From an uncultured Lachnoclostridium sp. (GTDB lineage: Bacteria > Bacillota > Clostridia > Lachnospirales > Lachnospiraceae): a DNA stretch of 32,434 bases. The stretch covers positions 1 through 32,434 of the forward strand of contig CAJMFH010000032.1 of assembly GCA_905212635.1 (NCBI GenBank), read 5' to 3'. Position 1 is the first letter of the stretch; every line of letters starts with the position of its first letter. This document shows positions 7,219 to 14,413 of this stretch, piece after piece. The position numbers and the translations under genes are program-made. The notes under the pieces were generated by a model. That model was given only the letters and a program-made list of their open reading frames with translations, searched no databases and was not told the origin of the DNA.

Positions 7219-7234
7219 GTAACGAAGTCGTTAC
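7219..7234 (-). promoter_or_regulatory. Short hairpin in the ackA leader
   Basis: A perfect palindrome, GTAACGA-AG-TCGTTAC, begins about 12 bases after the predicted ackA transcription start. The hairpin has no T-run after it in the minus direction. Its ends resemble those of the hairpin in the asnS leader (16859-16901). Confidence 0.6.
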
Positions 7235-7252
7235 AAAAACTCACACTTTTTA

Positions 7253-7281
7253 ATTATACAACTGTGGATATGAAATTTCAA
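7253..7281 (-). promoter_or_regulatory. Sigma-A promoter of ackA
   Basis: Minus strand TTGAAA (7281-7276), a 17-base spacer, then a perfect TATAAT (7258-7253). It lies in the 114-base gap between the second degV gene and ackA. Confidence 0.82.
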
Positions 7282-7297
7282 TAGCAAAAAGGCAATT

Positions 7298-8152
7298 TTA
7301 CACAAAAAATATTCCGATGGAATTCGGTCCGGTATGGCAGGCAGAGACCGGATCCAATGGCTGCATGATAATCTTTTTTACAAATTCTGACTTTTCCATC
7401 TGTTTCGCCACATAACAGGCATCCTCGTGACAGTCTCCATGACTGATGTAGATCGTCTGTGGTTCGGTAAGCCCGGTCAAAGCAAGTGCCGCCAGCTCCT
7501 GTAATGCCTTTTTTCTTCCCCGTACCTTTCCCACCTGATGCAGTTTTCCGCCATCCTGCATCGAGAAGAGCAGTTTTATCTTCAATACACTTCCTGCCGT
7601 GGATAGAACCGCATTTGCCCGTCCGCTCCGCCGCAGAAAGCCAAGATCGTCCACAGTAAAAAGCGTATGAATCCGCCATCTTCTCTGACAGCACCACGCA
7701 TACGCAGCACCGATTTTCTCCCCGCGTCTGCGGATCTTTACCGCATCAAACACCAGACTCCCCTCACCTAAACCTATCGCAAAACTATCCACCGCATACC
7801 ATTTCCGCTCCGGATATTTTTTTGCTTCATAGCTGAGCACCCGTTCCATCATATGAAATGTGCCGCTCAGTTTGGAAGATAACCCAATATACAAAATATC
7901 TTTTCCTTCTGCCAGAAGGTTTTGTACCAATTTTTTCGCTGCCCTCTGATTGCTCATCGAAGTGGAGATACGTTTTTCCTTCCGCAGTTTCTCATAAAAC
8001 AACGCATAGGCTTCTCTTTCCCCCTCGATGCTCCCGCTGTATTCTTTCTCTCCTGCAATCCACATAAGTGGCAGCACATAAATCTCATGTTTTTCAATAA
8101 ATGGCTTTGGTAAATTTGATGTAGAATCCGTCACAATCGCAAATGAAGACAT
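7298..8152 (-). CDS. DegV family protein (second copy)
   Basis: A 284-residue DegV-type fatty-acid-binding protein, clearly diverged from the copy at 4769-5644. Signatures: FAIVTDSTSNLP at the N terminus, ISTSMSNQ (about residues 61-68) in place of the more usual TSQPS, GLSSKLSGTFHMM (about 89-101), FTVDDLGFLRRSGR (about 165-178) and the C-terminal CHTGPNSIGIFFV. The run around 'AYAWCCQRRWRIH' is unusual, with two adjacent cysteines and a cluster of basic residues. AAGGAGTGG lies about 7 bases before the ATG. The gene is divergent from the ylbJ-like gene, and an inverted repeat lies between them. It precedes ackA but the two have separate promoters. Confidence 0.92.
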   Translation of the reverse strand: MSSFAIVTDSTSNLPKPFIEKHEIYVLPLMWIAGEKEYSGSIEGEREAYALFYEKLRKEKRISTSMSNQRAAKKLVQNLLAEGKDILYIGLSSKLSGTFHMMERVLSYEAKKYPERKWYAVDSFAIGLGEGSLVFDAVKIRRRGEKIGAAYAWCCQRRWRIHTLFTVDDLGFLRRSGRANAVLSTAGSVLKIKLLFSMQDGGKLHQVGKVRGRKKALQELAALALTGLTEPQTIYISHGDCHEDACYVAKQMEKSEFVKKIIMQPLDPVSACHTGPNSIGIFFV

Positions 8153-8208
8153 CCGACCACTCCTTTTTTTCTACTAGTATGTGGCATATTTGAGAAAATT
8201 ATACATAC

Positions 8209-8224
8209 GTTATACCAATATAAC
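8209..8224. repeat. Small inverted repeat between divergent degV and ylbJ-like genes
   Basis: GTTATA-CCAA-TATAAC is symmetric and lies in the 87-base divergent intergenic region just before the ylbJ-like ribosome site. It could be an operator or part of overlapping promoters. TTGAGA at 8190-8195 is a possible plus-strand -35, but the spacing is poor (15 bases to TATACC). Confidence 0.35.
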
Positions 8225-8239
8225 CCCGGAGGGACTCCC

Positions 8240-9118
8240 ATGCTTTTTTTCCTGTTTTTTATTCTGGCTTTCCTTCTGCTGTTTCCGGAAACAGTGTGCA
8301 GCGGGGCAAAAGATGGGATTTTTTTATGGGCAACCGTCGTCCTCCCGTCCCTCTTTCCCTTCTGTCTCTGCACATCTTTGATCCGTACTTATACCAGTGG
8401 GTCATTTTCCAAATATTTCCTTTTATTTGCCGGCATTCTGTCCGGTTATCCGATAGGGGCAAAACTTTCCGGTGAGCTGTATCAAAAGGGTGTTCTGTCT
8501 TACCGAAGTGCGGTTTTCTTTTCCGGTTTTACCAATAATGCCAGTCCGATGTTTGTCATCTATTTTGTCGGCGGCTCTCTCCTCCACCTTGGAAATGACC
8601 GCTATCTCTTTTATCTCCTGCTTTTGCTCTCCTCTTTCTCAGGGAGCCTGTGTATCTGGCTTTTGCTTCGCAGGAAGTCCGATCACAGCCATTTTCCGTC
8701 CGCAGCAGCGGCAATAAAAAAAGAGTCTTCCGACTCTCTGTCTCTTTTTGAACAGTTTGATCTTGAATTAAATCATTCTGCGGAACTTCTCATCAAGATT
8801 GGATGCTATATTCTTGTATTTTCGGTTCTTACTTCTTTTTTGAAACAAATGGTTTTTTTCGGTTCTGTCCCAACTTCCCTTTTGTGCGGCGTTCTGGAGA
8901 TTACAACCGGAAATCATCTGTTATGTCAAAGTCTCGCCGATTCGCCTGTAAAAACAGCCCTTTCTCTTGCCATCACCTCGTTCGGCGGCTTGTGTGCACT
9001 GGCACAGACCAACAGTGTGATTCAAAAGAATGGGCTGTCTATCTTCTGGTATGCCGGCAGCAAATTACTCAGCGCTGTCTTCGCTTTCTTCCTGTGCCTG
9101 CTCTGGCTGCGGTGCTGA
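8240..9118 (+). CDS. ylbJ: YlbJ-like sporulation integral membrane protein
   Basis: A 292-residue polytopic membrane protein of the nucleoside-recognition (Gate) superfamily, most like YlbJ, which is needed for spore cortex formation in Bacillus. Visible signs: a hydrophobic N-terminal helix, 'VVLPSLFPF', the loop GILSGYPIGAKLSGELYQKG (about residues 69-88), 'FTNNASPMFVI' (about 97-107), and later helices with ITSFGGLCALAQT. Synteny supports it: in B. subtilis ylbH (rsmD), coaD and ylbJ are neighbours, and here rsmD is one gene away. GGAGGG lies 6 bases before the ATG. The last 54 bases overlap, tail to tail, the coiled-coil gene on the other strand. It is somewhat shorter than the ~400-residue Bacillus protein. 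Confidence 0.78.
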   Translation: MLFFLFFILAFLLLFPETVCSGAKDGIFLWATVVLPSLFPFCLCTSLIRTYTSGSFSKYFLLFAGILSGYPIGAKLSGELYQKGVLSYRSAVFFSGFTNNASPMFVIYFVGGSLLHLGNDRYLFYLLLLLSSFSGSLCIWLLLRRKSDHSHFPSAAAAIKKESSDSLSLFEQFDLELNHSAELLIKIGCYILVFSVLTSFLKQMVFFGSVPTSLLCGVLEITTGNHLLCQSLADSPVKTALSLAITSFGGLCALAQTNSVIQKNGLSIFWYAGSKLLSAVFAFFLCLLWLRC

Positions 9119-9670
9119 GGCACCCTGAATCTGAGCCATCAATTCACTCCGGTTCGCCTTGATCACTTCAATATCACGTTTCAATGCACTAATAAGCATC
9201 GTGGACTTGCTCTCCATCTCTTTGAGAGACGTTTCAATATTTCTTCCTGCCTGAGAAAGCAGATCACTGGTATAATACAAAGCGGACGTACGCACCTGGT
9301 CGCTCTCCTGCACTGCCTGATTCAAGATCTGTTCTGCCTGACTCTGTGCCTGTGCCATGATCTGCTCTGCCTGTGCATAAGCGCTCTGTACCAGATCACT
9401 TTCATTCAGAAGCTGTGCTGTCTCCTGCTGTGCCTGACTGCGGATCTGCTCTGCTTCTGCGTTAGCTTTGGCTAAAATCTGATCTCTGTTATTAATGATC
9501 TTCTGATATGTACGGATTTCTTCCGGTGCACACATACGGAGTGCATCGAGAAGGTCATACAATTCATCTTTTGCAACCGTCACTTTATTTGGATATAATT
9601 TTGCCGGTTTACAATTTTCTACATAATCATAGATTTCGTCAATCGCTTTTTCAATTCTTGATGGGTTCAT
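9065..9670 (-). CDS. Coiled-coil protein resembling ATP synthase subunit b/H
   Basis: A 201-residue protein with a short helical head (residues 1-60), then a long Ala/Gln/Glu-rich heptad region (about 60-175) with repeated A-Q-A-E-Q-I units, and a disordered acidic tail (EESEDSAE). Such proteins in Clostridia are often labelled 'ATPase' because of similarity to the stalk subunits of F- or V-type ATPases, and they sit near rsmD/coaD/ylbJ. There is no nucleotide-binding motif, so the label is probably misleading. It follows rsmD by 19 bases (AAAGGATCAGG ribosome site) and is likely co-transcribed with it. The acidic tail is encoded antisense to the last membrane helix of the YlbJ-like gene. The true role is unknown. 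Confidence 0.8.
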   Translation of the reverse strand: MNPSRIEKAIDEIYDYVENCKPAKLYPNKVTVAKDELYDLLDALRMCAPEEIRTYQKIINNRDQILAKANAEAEQIRSQAQQETAQLLNESDLVQSAYAQAEQIMAQAQSQAEQILNQAVQESDQVRTSALYYTSDLLSQAGRNIETSLKEMESKSTMLISALKRDIEVIKANRSELMAQIQGASAPQPEQAQEESEDSAE

Positions 9671-9689
9671 ATATTTTACCTGATCCTTT

Positions 9690-10253
9690 CTATCTTTCCT
9701 TTTTTACGCGCAGAAAAATGTGCTTATTCGTCTTATATTCTTTTACTTTTTCAATCTCGTATATATTTTCATCAATAAAATCAATCGGAGTTTCGAGGGC
9801 TGCCTCAAAGATTACTAACGTATCCTCTTTTACGATGTCGGACTGTCCGATCAATTGTGCCAGTTTCTCTTCAAATCCTTTTCGGTATGGCGGATCAGCA
9901 TAAATAATATCAAATGTGATCCCCTGCTTTTCCAGTTTGGACACCGCATAAGTCACCTCTACCGGCAGCACCACTGCCTGATCCTCCAAATGCGTCTTTG
10001 CCAGATTAGCTTTAATACAGCGCAGTGGTTCTTTTCCAAATTCTACCAGATACGCCTGTTTTGCGCCACGGCTCAATGCCTCGATGCCGATGGCTCCGCT
10101 TCCACTAAACAAATCTAAAAACATCGCTCCGGGAACATCGTCCTGAATGATATTAAATAACGTCTCTTTAATCCGGTCTGTCGTAGGCCGTGTATCTTTC
10201 CCTTCCGGTGCAATCAATGGCAGCCTGCGGGCTGTCCCTGCAATCACTCGCAT
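9690..10253 (-). CDS. rsmD: 16S rRNA (guanine-N2)-methyltransferase RsmD
   Basis: A 187-residue SAM-dependent methyltransferase that modifies G966 (E. coli numbering) of 16S rRNA in the small subunit. Visible are the N-terminal MRVIAGTARR, the TRPTTDRIKETLFNII block, SAM motif I DLFSGSGAIGIEALSRGA (about residues 48-65) and the catalytic DPPY (about 119-122). Length is normal. I start at ATG 10253, because AAGGGAG (10261-10267) sits 7 bases upstream and the protein then begins at the conserved MRVI. The longer reading would start at a TTG that overlaps the ribosome site. The promoter is at 10292-10320. coaD, its usual partner in Bacillota, is absent next door. Confidence 0.94.
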   Translation of the reverse strand: MRVIAGTARRLPLIAPEGKDTRPTTDRIKETLFNIIQDDVPGAMFLDLFSGSGAIGIEALSRGAKQAYLVEFGKEPLRCIKANLAKTHLEDQAVVLPVEVTYAVSKLEKQGITFDIIYADPPYRKGFEEKLAQLIGQSDIVKEDTLVIFEAALETPIDFIDENIYEIEKVKEYKTNKHIFLRVKKER

Positions 10254-10291
10254 ACTATTTCTCCCTTGCAAATATTTTTCATCCCAACATC

Positions 10292-10320
10292 ATTGTAAAC
10301 GATATTGAACTATTTTTCAA
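10292..10320 (-). promoter_or_regulatory. Sigma-A promoter for rsmD and the coiled-coil gene
   Basis: Minus strand TTGAAA (10320-10315), a 17-base spacer and TACAAT (10297-10292). It lies in the short gap after the recG stop codon (10326). Confidence 0.72.
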
Positions 10321-10325
10321 CTGTT

Positions 10326-12362
10326 TTATAATGAAACATTTCCCATATAGGAATTTAATTTTTCGACAAGACGGCGGTTTTTCTTATAAAACATGGTAAC
10401 CTCATCAAAAGCATAATTCTTTGCTTCCTCATTTGCCGCTTTTAATACCGGCGCATCCTCATAGATGTCGGCAAGAGAAAACAGTTTGTCACCACTTTGC
10501 ATCACGCCAAAGAAATCTCCCTGTCCACGCAGTTTCAGATCCTCTCTTGCAATCTCAAAACCGTCATTCGATCCGGCAAGGATGGAAAGCCGTCCTTTTC
10601 CTTCTTTGCTCTCTTTTCCATACATTAAAATGCAGTAGGACTGCTCTTTCCCCCGTCCGACGCGGCCGCGAAGCTGGTGAAGCTGGGCAAGCCCAAAGCG
10701 CTCTGCATTTTCAATCATCATTACCGTCGCATTCGGAACATCGATGCCAACTTCAATGACGGTCGTTGATACGAGAATATCGGTCATCCCCTCAATAAAA
10801 CGCTGCATCACTTCATTTTTTTCCTTCGGCTTCATTTTTCCATGCAGACACTCGATCGTTATTCCTGCCGGAAAGATTTCTTTTAACTGCTCCGAATACA
10901 TCACTACACTCTCCAGTGCAACTTCTTCTTTTTCTTCTACCATCGGACAGATGATATATACCTGCCGCCCTTTTTCAATCTGGTCTTCCATGAACCGGTA
11001 CGCCTGTGGGCGGTAATCGGTACCCACGACACAGTTTTTGATTGGCAGACGGTTGGCAGGAAGCTCATCCATGATGGACAAGTCCATATCCCCATACAAA
11101 ACCAGCGCAAGTGTTCTTGGAATTGGCGTCGCACTCATCGCAAGAACATGTGGTGCCTCTCCCTTTTCCATCAGTTTTTCACGCTGGCGTACGCCAAAAC
11201 GATGCTGCTCATCTGTGATGACAAGTGCCAGATCAGCAAACTCCACATTATCCTGTAGTATCGCATGGGTTCCCACAACGATGTCCCATTCCCCCTCTGC
11301 TAATTTTTGTTTCCCTTCCCGCTTTTCCTTTGCTGTCATCGATCCAATCAATAATCCGATCTTCACTCCATACGGGGCGAGCATCGCCTCCAGCGACTCC
11401 TTATGCTGCATCGCAAGCACTTCCGTCGGCACCATAAAAGCCCCCTGCTCCCCATTGCACACGGCAAGAAACAGCGCCATAACGGCAACCACGGTCTTTC
11501 CTGAGCCAACATCTCCCTGCACCAGACGATTCATTGTCATTCCGCGCGTCATATCTTTTTCAATTTCTTCGTATACCCTTTTTTGTGCGGATGTCAGTTC
11601 ATAAGGAAGATTTTTTACAAATTCTTCCAGTTTTTTACTTTGCGACATGACATGGGAACTTGGTTTATAGTTTTTGATACGGATTGCCTGTAATGCTGCC
11701 TGATACAGGAAAAATTCATCAAACACAAGCCGTTTTCTGGCTTTTCGATATTCCAGCTGATTTTTCGGGAAATGAATGTCATGGATAGCCTTGCGATACG
11801 CAAGAAGATTTTGACGTTTTCGGAGATCCGCAGGCAAAAATTCCGCAGCCCCTTCCAGCGAACCGATGGCATCACGCACTGCTTTCTCGACGGCATGATT
11901 GGTAAGCCCTGCTGTCAGCGGATAAATCGGATGCATCCTTCCAACCTGCTTAAAAAATTCATTTTTACTATACATTTTCGGCTGCTCAAGCACCAGTTTT
12001 CCATTCTTTCTGCCAACTTTACCACGAAGAATATAGCGGGTTCCCATTTTCAAACGGTTCGCTAAAAATGGCATATTAAACCAGGTAACAGTAATCCGCC
12101 CGGTTTGGTCTTCGAGTACGATAGACAGAATCTTCAGTCTCGCCGTCGTATGAATGGATGGACGGCAGACAATAACGCCTTCTACTGCTGCCATCTCGCC
12201 TTCTTTTACCTCTGCGATCCTGACCATATCGTGAAATTCATCGTATTCTCTTGGATAGTGTTCCAAAAGATCTCCTACATTCCAGATATCCAATTTATGG
12301 AAACGCTGTTCTGCCTTTTCCCCAACGCCTTTTATCTGGCGAATGCTGTCCTCATATCTCAT
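10326..12362 (-). CDS. recG: ATP-dependent DNA helicase RecG
   Basis: A 678-residue RecG, the fork-reversal helicase that processes stalled forks and recombination intermediates. The N-terminal wedge/OB part starts IKGVGEKAEQRFHKL and includes GRITVTWFNMPFLANRL (about residues 88-104). The helicase core has Walker A GDVGSGKT (about 282-289), DEQHRFGV (about 383-390), SATPIPRTL (about 407-415), TTVIEVGIDVPNA (about 538-550) and QLRGRVGRG (about 568-576). The C-terminal TRG region, GSNDGFEIAREDLKLRGQGDFFG, is intact. Length matches the family. GGAG lies a few bases before the start, 15 bases after the sigma-like gene, so the two are likely one transcript. In many Firmicutes recG follows a DAK/Asp23 pair; here the neighbours differ. 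Confidence 0.97.
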   Translation of the reverse strand: MRYEDSIRQIKGVGEKAEQRFHKLDIWNVGDLLEHYPREYDEFHDMVRIAEVKEGEMAAVEGVIVCRPSIHTTARLKILSIVLEDQTGRITVTWFNMPFLANRLKMGTRYILRGKVGRKNGKLVLEQPKMYSKNEFFKQVGRMHPIYPLTAGLTNHAVEKAVRDAIGSLEGAAEFLPADLRKRQNLLAYRKAIHDIHFPKNQLEYRKARKRLVFDEFFLYQAALQAIRIKNYKPSSHVMSQSKKLEEFVKNLPYELTSAQKRVYEEIEKDMTRGMTMNRLVQGDVGSGKTVVAVMALFLAVCNGEQGAFMVPTEVLAMQHKESLEAMLAPYGVKIGLLIGSMTAKEKREGKQKLAEGEWDIVVGTHAILQDNVEFADLALVITDEQHRFGVRQREKLMEKGEAPHVLAMSATPIPRTLALVLYGDMDLSIMDELPANRLPIKNCVVGTDYRPQAYRFMEDQIEKGRQVYIICPMVEEKEEVALESVVMYSEQLKEIFPAGITIECLHGKMKPKEKNEVMQRFIEGMTDILVSTTVIEVGIDVPNATVMMIENAERFGLAQLHQLRGRVGRGKEQSYCILMYGKESKEGKGRLSILAGSNDGFEIAREDLKLRGQGDFFGVMQSGDKLFSLADIYEDAPVLKAANEEAKNYAFDEVTMFYKKNRRLVEKLNSYMGNVSL

Positions 12363-12377
12363 AACTGCTCCGTAATT

Positions 12378-13139
12378 TTATTCTGTGCCAATATGAATCT
12401 CATCCAATGCAAGATCCACATACATACTGATTTCTTCTTCCGGCATTTTGGTATAATCTGCCAGTTCTTCCAGTGTTGCCAGACGCCCCCATTCTTCCGC
12501 AAGCACTTTTGTCGCTTCATGGATCAGATTGGTCTTGGCAACAATGGTATTTTCCATGCCTTTACTTGCCATCTGTTCATCGGCAAGTTCGATCATCCGG
12601 CTTTTCACATACCGGTCAAGCTCTTTTTTCACATCTAGAATTTCTGCATTTCCACAAAGTTCTTCAACTGCCAGCAAAAGACTTAAATTTCCTTCCTGAA
12701 TCAGATCCTCCAGAGGCACCCCACGGTTTTTATACTTTGCCGCCAGTGTTACCACACGCTGCAAATGGGATTCCACCACACGGTGAGAGACTTCCGCTTC
12801 TCCTGCCAGAAGCCGCTCATACAGCAGCTGTCTTTCTTCGTCTGAACAGGGTTCCAATTCCCGTAATTCACGGCGGTAAACGGTAAGATATTGGGAATCT
12901 TTCGTACTCATTGACGGATTTTTTCCCTCTTTTGCCTGAAATGTTTCTTTTGCCGTAACGCCTTCGACCTCGATGTGATGTTCTTCCAGAAATTCATATA
13001 CCAGTTTAAGCTGGGATTTCTGTAGTTTCATATCCTGACAAAAATCATCCACCTGTTCTTTGGTAATACGGTTTTCATTTGTCTTGGCAAACTCAACGAG
13101 GTCAAGCATCTGCCGCATAAATTCATTCTGATCTCTCAT
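12378..13139 (-). CDS. Sigma-70-like protein lacking region 4
   Basis: A 253-residue protein related to primary sigma factors but incomplete. Residues 1-55 (LVEFAKTNENRITKEQVDDF onward) look like sigma region 1.1. Residues about 77-137 match region 1.2 to 2.1 (YLTVYRRELRELEP, then VVESHLQRVVTLAAKYKNRG), followed by the region 2.2 core PLEDLIQEGNLSLL (about 139-152). The stretch that should hold regions 2.3-2.4, which melt DNA and read the -10, lacks the aromatic YSTYATWWIRQAI-type residues. Residues 200-250 (LAEEWGRLATLEELADYTKM) resemble region 3. Region 4, which reads the -35, is absent. I start at ATG 13139 because GGAGG (13146-13150) is 6 bases upstream. It lies between an alcohol dehydrogenase and recG. 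It could bind core polymerase without acting as a normal sigma factor (inference). Confidence 0.78.
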   Translation of the reverse strand: MRDQNEFMRQMLDLVEFAKTNENRITKEQVDDFCQDMKLQKSQLKLVYEFLEEHHIEVEGVTAKETFQAKEGKNPSMSTKDSQYLTVYRRELRELEPCSDEERQLLYERLLAGEAEVSHRVVESHLQRVVTLAAKYKNRGVPLEDLIQEGNLSLLLAVEELCGNAEILDVKKELDRYVKSRMIELADEQMASKGMENTIVAKTNLIHEATKVLAEEWGRLATLEELADYTKMPEEEISMYVDLALDEIHIGTE

Positions 13140-13161
13140 GGCTTTCCTCCAGATATCACTC

Positions 13162-14343
13162 TTATTCCGGCTTGCGTTCTGCTGCAAAATGATAGATTTT
13201 CTTCACATCATCGCTTGCAAGTTTTACATAATTTCCTTCTGTCTTACGGTTTCCAAGAAGTTTTTCCGTCATCCGGTCAATATCTTTCTCTTTGGCTCCA
13301 ATTTCTTCAAAGGTAAGCGGCATACCGATCTTCTTTAAAAATGCCTCAAACGCTTCGATTCCTTTCAAAGCAGTCGCTTCATCTGTCTCCTGTGGTTCAA
13401 TCTCCCATACACGGGTAGCAAACTGTACCAGTTTATGCGGATTGATCTTAAGCACATAACGCATCCATGCCGGTGTAATCACCGCAAGTCCGGCACCATG
13501 TGTCACATCGTACATTGCAGAAAGTTCATGTTCGATGTGATGGCTTGCCCAGTCCTGAACACGTCCGACACCACATACGTTATTGTGTGCAAGCATCCCT
13601 GCCCACATAATATTGGCACGTGCTTCATAGTTATTCGGATCCTCAATGATACGCGGTGCCTCATAGATCATGGTTTTTAATACCGCTTCACAGAGACGGT
13701 CTGTAATCTCCACTTCTTCCGTATTGGAAAAATAACGCTCGCAGATATGGATCATAATGTCTGTCGCGCCTGCTGCCGACTGATACGGAGGCAGGGTGCA
13801 TGTCAATTCCGGATTCATAATGGAAAATTTCGGACGAAGATGCTCCGAAGCTGCACCTTTCTTAAATCCGGTCTCTTCATTATTGATTACGGTATTCATC
13901 GATCCTTCGGAACCGGCTGCCGCAATCGTCAGGATCGTTCCGATCGGAAGTGCCTTTTCAATCGTCGCCTTTTTCTCATAAAAATCCCAGAAATCACCAT
14001 CATAACAGGTTCCTGCTGCGATTGCCTTGGACGAGTCGATCGTGCTTCCGCCGCCTACAGCCAGAATAAAATCGACCCCCTCTTTTTTACACAATTCAAT
14101 GCCCTCATACACCAGACCGCTTCGTGGATTTGGCTTTACACCGCCAAGTTCTACAAAATCAATCTTTTCCTCTTTCAGACATTTTGTCACACGGTCGTAC
14201 AACCCGGAACGTTTGATGGATCCTCCTCCATAATGAAGAAGCACTTTGGTTCCGCCAAAACGGCGGATCAACTGACCGACATGAGCCTCGGCTCCTTTTC
14301 CAAAATCAAAATATGTTGGTGCATAAAATGTAAAATTATCCAT
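13162..14343 (-). CDS. Iron-containing alcohol dehydrogenase, butanol dehydrogenase type
   Basis: A 393-residue group III (Fe-dependent) alcohol dehydrogenase close to the NAD(P)H-dependent BDH/YqhD branch, which reduces aldehydes such as butyraldehyde. The N-terminal dinucleotide domain has GGGSIKRSG (about residues 39-47) and VGGGSTIDSSKAIA (about 96-109). The metal ligands are visible as D195 and H199 (ATDIMIH), H268 or H269 (ASHHIEHE), and H282 (THGAG), matching the D-H-H-H pattern of Thermotoga BDH. Length is normal. GAGAGG lies about 7 bases before the start. The upstream 69-base gap contains palindromic repeat C and no clear promoter. The sigma-like gene begins 22 bases after its stop, so it may belong to an asnS-to-recG transcript. 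Confidence 0.93.
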   Translation of the reverse strand: MDNFTFYAPTYFDFGKGAEAHVGQLIRRFGGTKVLLHYGGGSIKRSGLYDRVTKCLKEEKIDFVELGGVKPNPRSGLVYEGIELCKKEGVDFILAVGGGSTIDSSKAIAAGTCYDGDFWDFYEKKATIEKALPIGTILTIAAAGSEGSMNTVINNEETGFKKGAASEHLRPKFSIMNPELTCTLPPYQSAAGATDIMIHICERYFSNTEEVEITDRLCEAVLKTMIYEAPRIIEDPNNYEARANIMWAGMLAHNNVCGVGRVQDWASHHIEHELSAMYDVTHGAGLAVITPAWMRYVLKINPHKLVQFATRVWEIEPQETDEATALKGIEAFEAFLKKIGMPLTFEEIGAKEKDIDRMTEKLLGNRKTEGNYVKLASDDVKKIYHFAAERKPE

Positions 14344-14366
14344 ATTCGACCTCTCTTTTATATTTT

Positions 14367-14413
14367 ACTATTCAGGACAATTCACGGACTCTCAGACAGT
14401 GGTCCTGAATAGT
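14367..14413 (-). repeat. Palindromic repeat copy C at the asnA stop codon
   Basis: ACTATTCAGGAC (14367-14378) and GTCCTGAATAGT (14402-14413) form a perfect 12-bp inverted repeat with a 23-base loop. Read on the minus strand, the asnA stop codon (14415-14413) continues directly into CTATTCAGG, the same arrangement as at pcrA. A-rich sequence follows the hairpin, so a standard terminator is not supported. Confidence 0.82.

Noticed and set aside
9065..9118. Frameshift as the cause of the YlbJ/coiled-coil overlap
   Set aside because: Both C termini look plausible (a membrane helix ending in WLRC, and an acidic tail), so I report the overlap as real, though a reading error cannot be fully excluded.
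11038..11604. Open frame antisense to recG
   Set aside because: It is a serine-rich shadow of recG with no supporting signals.
12378..13139. Treating the sigma-like gene as a frameshifted pseudogene
   Set aside because: The frame is open from a strong ribosome site to a stop, spacing to recG is tight, and no region 4 sequence is visible in other frames before recG begins.
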